Assembly (NCBI GenBank): GCA_964351905.1
Contig: CAYGPG010000008.1
Coordinates: 1 to 60,189 of the forward strand
Direction: 5' to 3'
Length of the DNA stretch: 60,189 nucleotides
From: GCA-2708415 sp964351905
GTDB taxonomy: Bacteria; Pseudomonadota; Alphaproteobacteria; Micavibrionales; Micavibrionaceae
Shown here: one piece after another, positions 1-8,254 of the stretch
Layout: every line of letters starts with the position of its first letter
Numbering within the stretch: the first letter of the stretch is position 1
Program-made: the position numbers and the translations under genes
The notes under the pieces: generated by a model
The model's database searches: none
The model's input: only the letters and a program-made list of their open reading frames with translations
What the model was told of the DNA's origin: nothing

Positions 1-88
1 CCACAGGCACATCCCCCACCCAGATTTTACGACTTTTCCGCCGCTGGATTAATCTCCACGGTCTGACAATATTTGGATCAATGCTCAT
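1..88 (-). CDS. ispG: 4-hydroxy-3-methylbut-2-enyl diphosphate synthase IspG, 5' end only
   Basis: The reverse strand opens with ATG at 88 and reads MSIDPNIVRPWRLIQRRKSR, then KIWVGDVPV, before leaving the window. An RP[WY]R..RRKSR..[MH]VG.VPV opening is what I know from alphaproteobacterial IspG, the iron-sulfur enzyme of the MEP isoprenoid pathway that makes HMBPP. Only about 29 codons are present, so the catalytic cysteines cannot be checked. Its position upstream of rodZ on the same strand agrees with the usual alphaproteobacterial rodZ-ispG order, although here an orphan gene on the other strand lies between the two. The call rests on this short N-terminus and on the context. Confidence 0.7.
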   Translation of the reverse strand, partial: MSIDPNIVRPWRLIQRRKSRKIWVGDVPV

Positions 89-189
89 GCCCCCTAAATG
101 CCCTGTTTTTTGCTATTTTTCAAGACTATATGTTAATATTATATTTACCATATATCTGTAGCATTATTTACAAGAGAGGTATTACATAG

Positions 190-855
190 ATGGGACTAAC
201 TAGCATATTTGGAAATATGGCAGGTGATCTTGCTGGAGAAAGCTTCGTTAACTCAAAATTTGACGATTTAAGAACCTCTATGATTAATAAAATTGATGAA
301 GTGTATGTACCGGGTCAAGATGAGGTCATGGGAAATTTTCTTGGAAAACATATTTTTAATCGTATTGTGCCTGGATCAGGGAGTACCATGACAAATATAC
401 GGGATGCTGAACAAAAGCACATCGCAGGTATAGAAGGTATGGAAGCCGGAGGAGTAGAAGGATTTGAAACACATGAAGTAGAAATTAATGGCCAAACTCT
501 AAAAGTTTGGATTGATGCTTCTGACCCTGAAAATCCAATCGTATATGACAATGGTCAAGATATATTAGATAATGTGGACTCAAGAGAACGATCAAACATT
601 AAGGGTGATATCAATAGGACTGTTCGTGGGTTAACAGGAAAAGCAGTTGAGGACACATCAAATTATATCCTTGAAAATGGTAAGGATGCATATCTTGATA
701 AAGTAGAAAATTATATCGACAATAAATTACAAGACGCATATGAAAATAGACAGACTAGTTTCAATCAATCTCCGGTTATGGAACAAGAACAAGTGCGCCA
801 AATAGCAGAATCTCCAACCGCTAACATCAACAGTAACTCTTTTACTTTCGGTTAA
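190..855 (+). CDS. Hypothetical protein, orphan between ispG and rodZ
   Basis: I do not recognise this 221-residue protein. It begins with a glycine/hydrophobic stretch (MGLTSIFGNMAGDLAG) that is too weak for a clear signal peptide or membrane segment. The rest is hydrophilic and rich in Asp, Glu, Asn and Gln, with probable helices at about residues 140-195. The start is supported by a GAGAGG ribosome binding site at about 173-178. The gene is visibly more AT-rich than its neighbours and breaks the usual ispG-rodZ adjacency on the opposite strand, which suggests a later insertion or a lineage-specific gene. No function is proposed. Confidence 0.65.
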   Translation: MGLTSIFGNMAGDLAGESFVNSKFDDLRTSMINKIDEVYVPGQDEVMGNFLGKHIFNRIVPGSGSTMTNIRDAEQKHIAGIEGMEAGGVEGFETHEVEINGQTLKVWIDASDPENPIVYDNGQDILDNVDSRERSNIKGDINRTVRGLTGKAVEDTSNYILENGKDAYLDKVENYIDNKLQDAYENRQTSFNQSPVMEQEQVRQIAESPTANINSNSFTFG

Positions 856-861
856 GTTTCT

Positions 862-1674
862 TTATCTAAAATTCTTCGCCTCAAGCTGAATATTGCGCCT
901 TACTTCGGTGGGTTGACCAAGAGGGCCAATTTTTTTCCCTTTAACAAAGACGGTTACGCCACCGGCATTTCCAGTTGAAAGGGTTAGGCCTTTTTCATCT
1001 TCAGGGACGATATATTTATCACCAGGTTTTAATATCTGACTTAAGAGCGTTTCACCATCAGCATTCTTTATTTCTACCCAGCTATCTTGTGAGACAACCA
1101 ACTCCATCGCATTTTGAGAGGATGGTTTTAGCATCTCCATCTCAGGTACATTTGCGCTGATTTGAACAACATCCTCTTGTTTTAAAAGCGGGACAGACCC
1201 TTGCTTTAATTCCTCAGGCACGGGCGGGATGATTTCAATATGGTTGGGTGGTTTGTACGTCATGCTGATGTAAGCGATGAGCAAAACGAGCCCCGCCAAA
1301 CAGCCAAAAATGATATAAGCGCTCGGCGTTTTTGTGTCTTGATAGGTCACGGGGAATTGAAGGTTGGTTTTGTTCTCTTTGCCGATGGTTTGTGATTTGA
1401 ACAAATGAACAATTTTATCGCCATCCAAGCCTAAATACTCGGCATAGGCACGCACAAAGCCAATGGCGTAAACGCGCCCCGGAAGATTGGCCACATCCCC
1501 CTGCTCTATCGCGTAAATATGATCACCGCGGATGCGTAAATTGACCTCAACTTGTGGGATGGTCTGGCCATAATGCTCCCGCGTGCGTTGCAAAATCTGC
1601 CCCACGCTTAAATCATGATAATGATCTAAATCAGGTTCAGGAGCATTTTGCGGTTGTGTGGCCTGTTGGTTCAT
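862..1674 (-). CDS. rodZ: RodZ-like helix-turn-helix membrane protein (DUF4115)
   Basis: This 270-residue protein has the RodZ architecture. An N-terminal Cro/CI-type helix-turn-helix covers about residues 22-90 (VGQILQRTREHYG, then IEQGDVANLPGRVYAIGFVR). A single membrane segment lies at about 118-140. A periplasmic C-terminal DUF4115 region lies at about 188-260 (DSWVEIKNADGETLL, LKPGDKYIVP). RodZ links MreB to the elongasome in rod-shaped bacteria; some alphaproteobacterial homologues are less well characterised. The protein lies tail-to-tail with the orphan gene, with six bases between the stops. The family call is firm; a role in cell shape is inferred from the family. Confidence 0.85.
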   Translation of the reverse strand: MNQQATQPQNAPEPDLDHYHDLSVGQILQRTREHYGQTIPQVEVNLRIRGDHIYAIEQGDVANLPGRVYAIGFVRAYAEYLGLDGDKIVHLFKSQTIGKENKTNLQFPVTYQDTKTPSAYIIFGCLAGLVLLIAYISMTYKPPNHIEIIPPVPEELKQGSVPLLKQEDVVQISANVPEMEMLKPSSQNAMELVVSQDSWVEIKNADGETLLSQILKPGDKYIVPEDEKGLTLSTGNAGGVTVFVKGKKIGPLGQPTEVRRNIQLEAKNFR

Positions 1675-1751
1675 GGGCGCAATATAGCGTAAAACAAGAA
1701 AATGTTGAAGTATTAAAAGGTTTTAAACGCGAAGAGCTGATCTACCTATTT

Positions 1752-1889
1752 CGTCATCCCCGCCCAACTCTCTTCTTGTCATCCCCGCCTTGAGCGGGGA
1801 TCTATAGACTGTAAATTAAACATATAGGGCTCACCTATCTTTTAACATGGATCCCCTTACAATTTGCTACGCAAATTCAGGGGATGACG
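1752..1889. repeat. Dispersed palindromic repeat, CGTCATCCCC family
   Basis: The outer arms CGTCATCCCC and GGGGATGACG pair across about 138 bases. Inside the left arm a second GTCATCCCC copy forms its own hairpin with GCGGGGATC, and inside the right arm AATTTGC/GCAAATT forms another. It fills much of the 284-base gap between lysC and rodZ, so it may also act as a transcription-ending structure. Confidence 0.85.
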
Positions 1890-1958
1890 GCAGAGGGAAA
1901 CAAAGACTTAGAAGAGAATGAGTGCTGGTGAAAAAATCTCAACATATGGGGTTAAAAA

Positions 1959-3194
1959 TTAATCCTCGATATCCAACCCATAGGCTGTATGTAAAGCTCT
2001 CACGGCGAGCTCTAGATATTCTTTATCGATAATCACGCTGATTTTGATCTCACTGGTGGAGATGACTTGGATGTTGATGCCCTTTTCTGCCAAGGTAGAG
2101 AACATTGTTTGGGCTACACCTGCGTGGGAGACCATGCCGATCCCAACCACAGAAATTTTCACAACGTCTTTATTGTGACGCACAGTTGCACCTTTTAACT
2201 TATCGTTACTCTCAAGGCATTTAACCGCGGCATCTAACTCCCCTTCTGGCACGGTGAAGGTGATATCGGTCACGTTGCCGTCTTCGGATACGTTTTGGAC
2301 AATCATGTCGACATTGACGTCACATTTTGTCAGCGGCCCGAATACTTCTGCGGCAATCCCTGGAATATCAGGCACGTTGAATAAAGTAATTTTGGCGGCA
2401 TCTTTCGCATAGGCCACCCCGTTAACGACATGTTTCTCCATGATGTCTTCCTCTCTTGTTACTAAAGTCCCCGGCAGGTCACTGCCGATGGCCTCTTCAA
2501 AGCTTGATAATACTTGGATGGGAATATCACGCTTATAGGCCATCTCGACCGAGCGTGTTTGTAGAACTTTGGTACCGAGTGACGCGAGCTCTAACATTTC
2601 CTCATATGATATTTTTGAAATCTTTTTTGCCTTTTTGGCGATACGTGGATCAGTCGTATAAACCCCATCCACATCCGTATAGATATCACAACGGTCCGCA
2701 TTGAGTGCCGCCGCCAAAGCCACCGCCGTGGTATCAGATCCCCCGCGCCCCAGGGTGGCAATACGGTGACGTTCGGTCACCCCTTGGAAGCCTGCAAGTA
2801 CGGCAACCTGCCCACGCTCCAGATGGCGTGACATTTTGGAGCCATCAATATCTTCGATACGCGCCTTGCCATGCACTTCGGAACAGATGATCGGCACTTG
2901 CCAACCCTGCCAGCTTCGCGCTTCGATACCTAGTTTTTGGAGCGCAATCGCCATTAAACCTGCGGTGATGTTTTCCCCACTCGAAACAACAGCGTCATAT
3001 TCACGCGCGTCATGAACGGGAGAAATTTTTGTACAATAATCGACTAAACGGTTGGTTACACCTGACATGGCCGACACAATCACCGCGACTTCATGGCCAA
3101 GTGCAACTTCACGCGCCACTTTCGCGGCGGCGTTCTGGATTTTATCTGTATCAGCGACGGACGTTCCGCCAAATTTCATAACAATTCTAGACAT
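1959..3194 (-). CDS. lysC: Aspartate kinase
   Basis: This 411-residue protein is an aspartokinase, which phosphorylates aspartate at the entry to lysine, threonine, methionine and diaminopimelate synthesis. The catalytic N-terminal part carries the signature KFGGTSVAD (residues 7-15), then SGENITAGLMA and GRGGSDTTAVALAA. Two ACT regulatory domains follow at about residues 265-340 and 345-408, so feedback control by end products is expected. The length matches the monofunctional alphaproteobacterial enzyme. It is divergent from ubiG, an arrangement that is common in this class. The start codon lies directly at the conserved MSRIVMKFGG opening. Confidence 0.97.
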   Translation of the reverse strand: MSRIVMKFGGTSVADTDKIQNAAAKVAREVALGHEVAVIVSAMSGVTNRLVDYCTKISPVHDAREYDAVVSSGENITAGLMAIALQKLGIEARSWQGWQVPIICSEVHGKARIEDIDGSKMSRHLERGQVAVLAGFQGVTERHRIATLGRGGSDTTAVALAAALNADRCDIYTDVDGVYTTDPRIAKKAKKISKISYEEMLELASLGTKVLQTRSVEMAYKRDIPIQVLSSFEEAIGSDLPGTLVTREEDIMEKHVVNGVAYAKDAAKITLFNVPDIPGIAAEVFGPLTKCDVNVDMIVQNVSEDGNVTDITFTVPEGELDAAVKCLESNDKLKGATVRHNKDVVKISVVGIGMVSHAGVAQTMFSTLAEKGINIQVISTSEIKISVIIDKEYLELAVRALHTAYGLDIED

Positions 3195-3286
3195 TTAAAA
3201 AAAAGCCGTCATGCGGGCAAGCCCGAGGACGATCTCCTCATAAAGTTACCTTGCCTCTTTGGCAGGGTTTAATTAAAACAGTGAAT

Positions 3287-4027
3287 ATGAATACAGTGAA
3301 CCAAGCAGAAATTCAAAACTTTTCTAAAGATTCCAGTCATTGGTGGGATATTAATGGTCCGTTTAAGCCTTTGCACCGTTTAAATCCTGTGCGCCTTGAC
3401 TACATTAAGCAACAAATCTGCGCCCATTTTGGCCGTGATTATAAAAGTCTGAAGACTTATGAGGGCTTAGATATCCTTGATATTGGCTGCGGTGGCGGGT
3501 TAGTTTGTGAGCCCATGGCACGCCTTGGCGGAAACGTTACAGGTATTGATGCGGATGAAAATGCGATTGCCGTGGCAACAGAGCATGCGGTAGAAAATAA
3601 CTTAGAGATTAAATATCAAGCCACCTCTTCTGATGAATTGGTTAAATCAGGCAATAAATATGACGTTGTGCTTGTCCTCGAAATTATTGAACATGTTGAT
3701 AACCAAGACTTATTCGTCAAGAATGTGATGGATTTATGCAAGCCTGATGGTCTTGTGATTTTTTCCACTCTCAACCGCAATCCAAAATCTTTTGCCCTCG
3801 GCATCGTTGCAGCGGAGTATATTTTACGATGGGTGCCCAAAGGCACACATAATTGGAAAAAATTCGTCAAACCGTCAGAGTTAAGCAAGATGGTGCGTCA
3901 ACATGGCGGGAAACCCAATGATATTTGTGGCCTAGCCTATAATCCATTTAAAGATGAATTCCACCTCGCCCCGAAGGACTTGGATGTGAACTATTTGATG
4001 AGTGTGAAAAAGGCATTGTCATCCTGA
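3287..4027 (+). CDS. ubiG: Ubiquinone biosynthesis O-methyltransferase UbiG
   Basis: This SAM-dependent methyltransferase carries out both O-methylation steps of ubiquinone synthesis. The N-terminal WWDINGPFKPLHRLNPVRL is the UbiG hallmark, and motif I is LDIGCGGGLVCEPMARLG, followed by GIDADENAI. I chose the ATG at 3287 (MNTVNQAEIQNF); an in-frame ATG at 3251 would add twelve residues that UbiG does not usually have, and a GTG at 3281 is also possible. The 3' end is odd: the last codons and the TGA stop fall inside the left arm of a palindromic repeat that starts at 4018, so the LSS tail is repeat-derived. Confidence 0.95.
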   Translation: MNTVNQAEIQNFSKDSSHWWDINGPFKPLHRLNPVRLDYIKQQICAHFGRDYKSLKTYEGLDILDIGCGGGLVCEPMARLGGNVTGIDADENAIAVATEHAVENNLEIKYQATSSDELVKSGNKYDVVLVLEIIEHVDNQDLFVKNVMDLCKPDGLVIFSTLNRNPKSFALGIVAAEYILRWVPKGTHNWKKFVKPSELSKMVRQHGGKPNDICGLAYNPFKDEFHLAPKDLDVNYLMSVKKALSS

Positions 4028-4100
4028 GCGAAGCCGAAGGATCTTAACTGTTGCTAACTATCAAGATTCCTCCAATCGCTTCGCTCCGTCGGAATGACAA
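4018..4100. repeat. Palindromic repeat overlapping the end of ubiG
   Basis: The left part GTCATCCTGAGCGAAGCCGA pairs loosely with the right part TCGCTCCGTCGGAATGAC. The left arm overlaps the last ten bases of ubiG and supplies its TGA stop. The remaining part forms the ubiG-HIG1 spacer. Confidence 0.8.
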
Positions 4101-4172
4101 CGTTTATGTTAACAATTATATTAACAATATTCACCCTAGTCACATCTGTCTGAAAATATTATAGTTTTATGC

Positions 4173-4367
4173 ATGTCACGATTCTTTTTCATTTTAATGG
4201 TTATTGCGATGGTTTTGGTTCTTCTCTCCCTCATTGTGGGCATGGGGGCAATGGTCAAAGGCGGTGAGTTTAACAAGAAATATGGGAACAAAATGATGCG
4301 CTTGCGTGTTACATTGCAGGGTATCGCTCTCGCCCTTTTCGCGCTTGCTGTGGTCACACAAGAATAG
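4173..4367 (+). CDS. HIG1-type twin transmembrane small protein
   Basis: This 64-residue protein has two hydrophobic segments, at about residues 4-26 and 44-61. They are separated by a short basic loop (KGGEFNKKYGNKMMRLRV), the layout of the bacterial HIG1/twin-transmembrane family. Related mitochondrial proteins associate with respiratory complexes. In alphaproteobacteria a gene of this kind commonly precedes etfB, and here it ends 18 bases before etfB, so the two are probably co-transcribed. The family call is based on size, topology and context; the molecular role in bacteria is not established from this sequence. Confidence 0.8.
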   Translation: MSRFFFILMVIAMVLVLLSLIVGMGAMVKGGEFNKKYGNKMMRLRVTLQGIALALFALAVVTQE

Positions 4368-4385
4368 GTAATTCAGGAGAATAAT

Positions 4386-5150
4386 ATGAAAGTTTTAGTC
4401 CCCGTTAAACGCGCCATTGATTACAACGTGAAAATACGCGTTAAAGGTGACGGTACTGGCGTTGAGCAAAATAATGTCAAAATGTCGATGAACCCATTCG
4501 ATGAAATCGCCATTGAAGAAGCCACAAAGCTAAAAGAAGCTGGCACGGTTACAGAAATTATTGCCGTTTCTATCGGTTCCGACAAATGCCAAGAAACATT
4601 ACGGACAGCGATGGCGATTGGTGCAGACCGCGGCATTTTGGTCGAAACGGATGCACCAACAGATATTGGCGGTGCGGAGCCTTTGGCGATTGCCAAAACG
4701 CTAAAAGCTATCGTGGATAAAGAAAGCCCTGATTTCATTATCATGGGTAAACAATCCATTGATGATGACAGCAACCAAACAGGTCAAATGCTTGCTGCTA
4801 TGCTGGGGTGGGCGCAAGGAACATTTGCGTCAGATTTAGAAATTTCTGCTGATAAAGCAGTTGTCACCCGTGAAATTGATGGTGGTTTAGAAACGATTGA
4901 GCTTAAAATGCCAGCCATTATCACGACAGACTTAAGATTGAACGAGCCACGCTATGCGTCTTTGCCCAACATCATGAAAGCAAAGAAAAAGCCGCTTGAT
5001 GTGATGAAGCCAGAAGATTTAGGCGTTGATTACACGCCACGCCTAAGCGTCGTCAAAGTAGCAGAACCCTTAGAGCGTGTCGGCGGCGGCAAAGTCGCCG
5101 ATGTCGATGAACTCATTGATAAATTAAAAAACGAAGCGAAGGTGCTCTAA
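4386..5150 (+). CDS. etfB: Electron transfer flavoprotein beta subunit
   Basis: This 254-residue subunit opens with MKVLVPVKRAIDYNVKIRV and contains MNPFDEIAIEEA and the ETF beta signature region KMPAIITTDLRLNEPRYASLPNIMKAKKKP. With EtfA it forms the soluble ETF that collects electrons from acyl-CoA and related dehydrogenases and passes them to ETF-ubiquinone oxidoreductase. A CAGGAG ribosome binding site precedes the ATG. The etfA start follows one base after the stop, so the two subunits are translationally linked. The length is typical for the alphaproteobacterial and mitochondrial type. Confidence 0.97.
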   Translation: MKVLVPVKRAIDYNVKIRVKGDGTGVEQNNVKMSMNPFDEIAIEEATKLKEAGTVTEIIAVSIGSDKCQETLRTAMAIGADRGILVETDAPTDIGGAEPLAIAKTLKAIVDKESPDFIIMGKQSIDDDSNQTGQMLAAMLGWAQGTFASDLEISADKAVVTREIDGGLETIELKMPAIITTDLRLNEPRYASLPNIMKAKKKPLDVMKPEDLGVDYTPRLSVVKVAEPLERVGGGKVADVDELIDKLKNEAKVL

Positions 5151-5151
5151 T

Positions 5152-6081
5152 ATGTCCGTACTTGTAATTGCAGAACATGATCATAAATCTATTAAGCCTG
5201 TAACGTTAAACACCGTTACGGCGGCGCGTAAGATTGATAGTGATGTCCACGTCTTTGTTGCGGGAACAGATTGTGGTCAAGCCGCAGAGGCCGCCGCAAA
5301 AATTCAGGGTGTGGCCAAGGTTTTAAAAACGGATGCGCCCGAGCTTTCCCATCGTTTGGCCGAAAATATGGCGCCGTTAATTGAAAGCATTGCAGGTCAT
5401 TACACACATATCATGGCACCCGCCACGACCTTTGGTAAAAATGTGATGCCACGCGTTGCTGCAAAGTTAGACACACAGCAAATTTCAGATATTACAGCCG
5501 TGCATGACGCGGAAACATTTGATCGTCCAATTTATGCAGGAAATGCCATTGCAACGGTAAAATCATCTGACGAAAAGAAAATCATTACCGTGCGTGGGAC
5601 AGCTTTTGATGCCGTAAACGCCGAAGGTGGAAGCGCCCCTATCGAAGATGTGGCGAGCACAGGCGATGCCGGTCTTTCAAGCTTTGTGAAGCAAGAGCTT
5701 TCCGAGAGCGATCGCCCAGAGTTAACAGCTGCCAGTGTTGTGGTATCTGGTGGACGCGGCGTTGGGTCAGGCGAAGATTTTGCCTTGCTTGAGAAATTAG
5801 CAGACAAGCTCGGCGCAGCCGTTGGTGCGTCCCGTGCCGCCGTGGATGCGGGCTATGTGCCGAATGATTACCAAGTTGGGCAAACAGGTAAAGTTGTTGC
5901 CCCTGATCTTTATATCGCGATTGGTATTTCAGGCGCCATTCAACATTTGGCGGGCATGAAAGGCTCAAAAACCATCGTCGCCATAAACAAAGACGAGGAA
6001 GCCCCCATCTTCAAAATTGCAGATTATGGTTTAGTTGGTGATTTATTTGACATTGTCCCTGAGCTAACGGAGAAGTTGTAA
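5152..6081 (+). CDS. etfA: Electron transfer flavoprotein alpha subunit
   Basis: This 309-residue partner of EtfB carries the C-terminal FAD domain: VSGGRGVGSGEDFALLEKLADKLG at about residues 197-222, then GYVPNDYQVGQTGKVVAPDLY and IGISGAIQHLAGM, which contact the cofactor. It is complete and ends in VPELTEKL. The last 19 bases of the gene, 6063-6081, recur exactly at 6268-6286, where they form the end of the gene on the other strand. Confidence 0.97.
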   Translation: MSVLVIAEHDHKSIKPVTLNTVTAARKIDSDVHVFVAGTDCGQAAEAAAKIQGVAKVLKTDAPELSHRLAENMAPLIESIAGHYTHIMAPATTFGKNVMPRVAAKLDTQQISDITAVHDAETFDRPIYAGNAIATVKSSDEKKIITVRGTAFDAVNAEGGSAPIEDVASTGDAGLSSFVKQELSESDRPELTAASVVVSGGRGVGSGEDFALLEKLADKLGAAVGASRAAVDAGYVPNDYQVGQTGKVVAPDLYIAIGISGAIQHLAGMKGSKTIVAINKDEEAPIFKIADYGLVGDLFDIVPELTEKL

Positions 6082-6286
6082 GCTTTACCGCAGAGACGCA
6101 GAGGACGCAGAGCTTTATAAATCCCGCATATCGTCATCCCCGCCTTGCGCGGGGATCTATTGATTATTCACAATACGCAATAATATTTTCCTGTTATCTA
6201 ACCCGTATGGATCCCCGATCAAGTCGGGGATGACGGTGGAGAGAGTAAAATTTTAACAAGGAACAGGGCTAACGGAGAAGTTGTAA
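6063..6286. repeat. 19-bp direct repeat (end of etfA) flanking a palindromic-repeat segment
   Basis: The sequence GCTAACGGAGAAGTTGTAA occurs at 6063-6081 and again, unchanged, at 6268-6286. The 186 bases between them hold a GCAGAG-rich stretch (6089-6114) and a CGTCATCCCC palindrome (6132-6235). The second copy has been taken into the reading frame of the antisense gene. The arrangement suggests a local duplication associated with arrival of the repeat segment. Confidence 0.85.
6132..6235. repeat. Dispersed palindromic repeat, CGTCATCCCC family
   Basis: Outer arms CGTCATCCCC and GGGGATGACG enclose two small hairpins (CCCCGCCTTGCGCGGGG and CCCCGATCAAGTCGGGG). This is the best-preserved copy of this family in the window and shows the double-hairpin design clearly. 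Confidence 0.9.
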
Positions 6287-6835
6287 CCCAATATCTTTTC
6301 TTACAAACAAGGACTGACCTTCAGCAGAAACAAAAATTCTTTTTTGACCTTTTTCTGGCGTAATTTGATCGTATTCAACCAAAGGCACGTCCTCTGCTGA
6401 AACACAATGTGCTGATTTCTCTCCAGCAACAGCGATAAACGCTGATCTGGATTGCAAAAATGCATTAGGCCATACATGAGCAGGAAATTGAGCAAACGTA
6501 TCTACCCAAGATGAAAATAATAAATCAGAGTAAGGAGTATCCCTTATAAAATCGTCTTCATAAGTGTAGTCACAAAGTTTAATTTCAGGGTTATCTGACA
6601 ACCTAACACCTAAGGGAATTAGCTCTGTAATTATCCATTGTAGCTGATGGTGCTCAAGCACTTTAATATTATTTAATGAATTGTCAAAATAAGCCTCTTT
6701 ATTTTGAGGAACAGGACTTAATGAGTTCCGCCCTAAAACGCCTCCTAAAACAATAACACTACTTATAGTAAATATTGGATTTTCTGGCTGCGAAGGCCTT
6801 CCATCATCAAAGACTTTGGTTGCGTATTTCAACAT
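6269..6835 (-). CDS. Hypothetical protein with a duplicated-sequence C-terminus
   Basis: I do not recognise this 188-residue protein. It has no signal peptide. A moderately hydrophobic patch (FTISSVIVLGGVLG) lies near residues 22-35, and the rest is mixed and acidic, including YDQITPEKGQKRIFVSAEGQ. Codon use is AT-rich compared with etfBA. Its final residues LQLLR and the TAG stop are read from the antisense of the duplicated etfA terminus at 6268-6286, so the original C-terminus may have been different or longer. It lies tail-to-tail with etfA. Confidence 0.6.
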   Translation of the reverse strand: MLKYATKVFDDGRPSQPENPIFTISSVIVLGGVLGRNSLSPVPQNKEAYFDNSLNNIKVLEHHQLQWIITELIPLGVRLSDNPEIKLCDYTYEDDFIRDTPYSDLLFSSWVDTFAQFPAHVWPNAFLQSRSAFIAVAGEKSAHCVSAEDVPLVEYDQITPEKGQKRIFVSAEGQSLFVRKDIGLQLLR

Positions 6836-6875
6836 AAGAAATTAATAACATCACATAGTTTGTTATGTCAATAAA

Positions 6876-8186
6876 TTACTCACCCTCAGCCGCCTTCAGC
6901 TTAAAGATAGGGCCATCAGGCTTCATAGTAGATTCCGCCATGTTGGCATCGTCGAAGATGGCATTTTGGATTTTTGCGCCCGTAAAGTCAGCTTCGCGTA
7001 AATCACAACCTGTGAAATTCGTATAGGTTAAATCTGCATCCTTAAAATTCGCAGATTTCAGCTTACAGTTTGAAAAATCTGCATAAGACAATGATGCTCC
7101 TTCAAAATCTGAAGGGCTAAAACGTTTATTCGCCAGCGCATTACCAAACATAAGGGGTTCAAAATTTGCCCCCTTCACTTTTGCGTGGTTAAATCGTGCG
7201 CCTTTAAAACTGGAGCCACGAAGATCTGCGCCTTCCATATCGCAACGGCGGAAATCACATTCATCAAGCTCTGCGCTTTGAAGTTCGACTTGATACAGAT
7301 TCATGCCAAAGAAGCGTGCTCCTTTCGCCTTAATCGCCGTTAATTTTTCTTGTTTCAAACTCTCGAGTGGGCGCATATCAACACCAGAAAGATCAAGCTG
7401 CTCACCTTCATTACCTTTGGTTTCGACCCAATTACGGTGTGTCTCAATTTTACTAACCAGTGGCGTATCCATATCCTTAACGGATAAACCAATATTTTCA
7501 TCTGTGATAGCTTCAGAGAAATCCGCGTCATTCTCCGTCATGCCTGTTAGATCGACGCCTGTGAAAATTGTGGCTTTCATTTTTGCGCCGAGTAGATTTG
7601 CGCCAACAACCTTTGCGCCAGATAAATCCGCGCCGTCGAGGCTTGCATCACGAAGGTCCGCCCCCATGATATTAATACCAGTCATAATGGCATCAGAAAA
7701 ATCAGCCTTACCCGCCATAGAGCCAGTCAATTGTGCTCCTGCCAAATTGGCGCCTTTAAAGTTCACACTATTAACGGCGCCATAACTCTCTCCATCTCTA
7801 GCGATGCCGCCAACACGTAAATCTGCTTTGTTTAGATTAACATTTTCAAGATTGGCAAATTCAATACGTGATCCGCGTAAATCAGCTCTCAGAAAGTTCA
7901 CATTCGATAAATCTGATCCTGATAGATCACAGGCATAAAGTCTTGCTTCTTGAAAGTTCGCACCAGATAAATCCATATCCATCATGGTACAGCCACTAAA
8001 ATCTACTTGACGCAGGTCTTTGCCTTTTAATGATAGTCCAGATATGTCCATATTTTGGAGTAAAGCACGCCTTCCACCCAAACGACCTACCAGAAAGCGC
8101 GAGTGTAAATCAATCAAGGCATCAAGTTGATCTTGAGTAAGTTTAGCTTGCTTCGTTGCTTCGTGGAGAGTTTTTTTGTTTTCCAT
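6876..8186 (-). CDS. Pentapeptide-repeat protein
   Basis: This 436-residue protein consists mostly of A(D/N)LXX-type pentapeptide repeats, which fold into a right-handed quadrilateral beta-helix. Two repeat blocks can be seen, at about residues 45-235 and 265-425. Each is introduced by a short helical segment (LIDLHSRFLVGRLGGRRALL and KIETHRNWVETKGNEGEQ), which suggests an internal duplication of a whole lobe. No catalytic motif, signal peptide or membrane segment is visible, so the protein is probably cytosolic. Functions in this family are diverse (scaffolds, gyrase mimics) and the sequence gives no specific role. Confidence 0.9.
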   Translation of the reverse strand: MENKKTLHEATKQAKLTQDQLDALIDLHSRFLVGRLGGRRALLQNMDISGLSLKGKDLRQVDFSGCTMMDMDLSGANFQEARLYACDLSGSDLSNVNFLRADLRGSRIEFANLENVNLNKADLRVGGIARDGESYGAVNSVNFKGANLAGAQLTGSMAGKADFSDAIMTGINIMGADLRDASLDGADLSGAKVVGANLLGAKMKATIFTGVDLTGMTENDADFSEAITDENIGLSVKDMDTPLVSKIETHRNWVETKGNEGEQLDLSGVDMRPLESLKQEKLTAIKAKGARFFGMNLYQVELQSAELDECDFRRCDMEGADLRGSSFKGARFNHAKVKGANFEPLMFGNALANKRFSPSDFEGASLSYADFSNCKLKSANFKDADLTYTNFTGCDLREADFTGAKIQNAIFDDANMAESTMKPDGPIFKLKAAEGE

Positions 8187-8254
8187 GCTTTATTATGCCT
8201 CAAAAATGAGCAGAGATGGTTAAATAATTCATCATTATTATATATTTATTGTTC

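Noticed and set aside
6089..6114. GCAGAGACGCAGAGGACGCAGAG stretch as a tandem repeat locus
   Set aside because: Only two to three imperfect units are present and there is no sign of a variable array. It is noted as part of the repeat segment after etfA.
7303..7785. A 160-codon open frame antisense to the pentapeptide-repeat gene
   Set aside because: The composition is Ser/Ala/Pro-rich as expected from reading the repeat codons backwards, and there is no start context. It is a shadow of the repeat gene.
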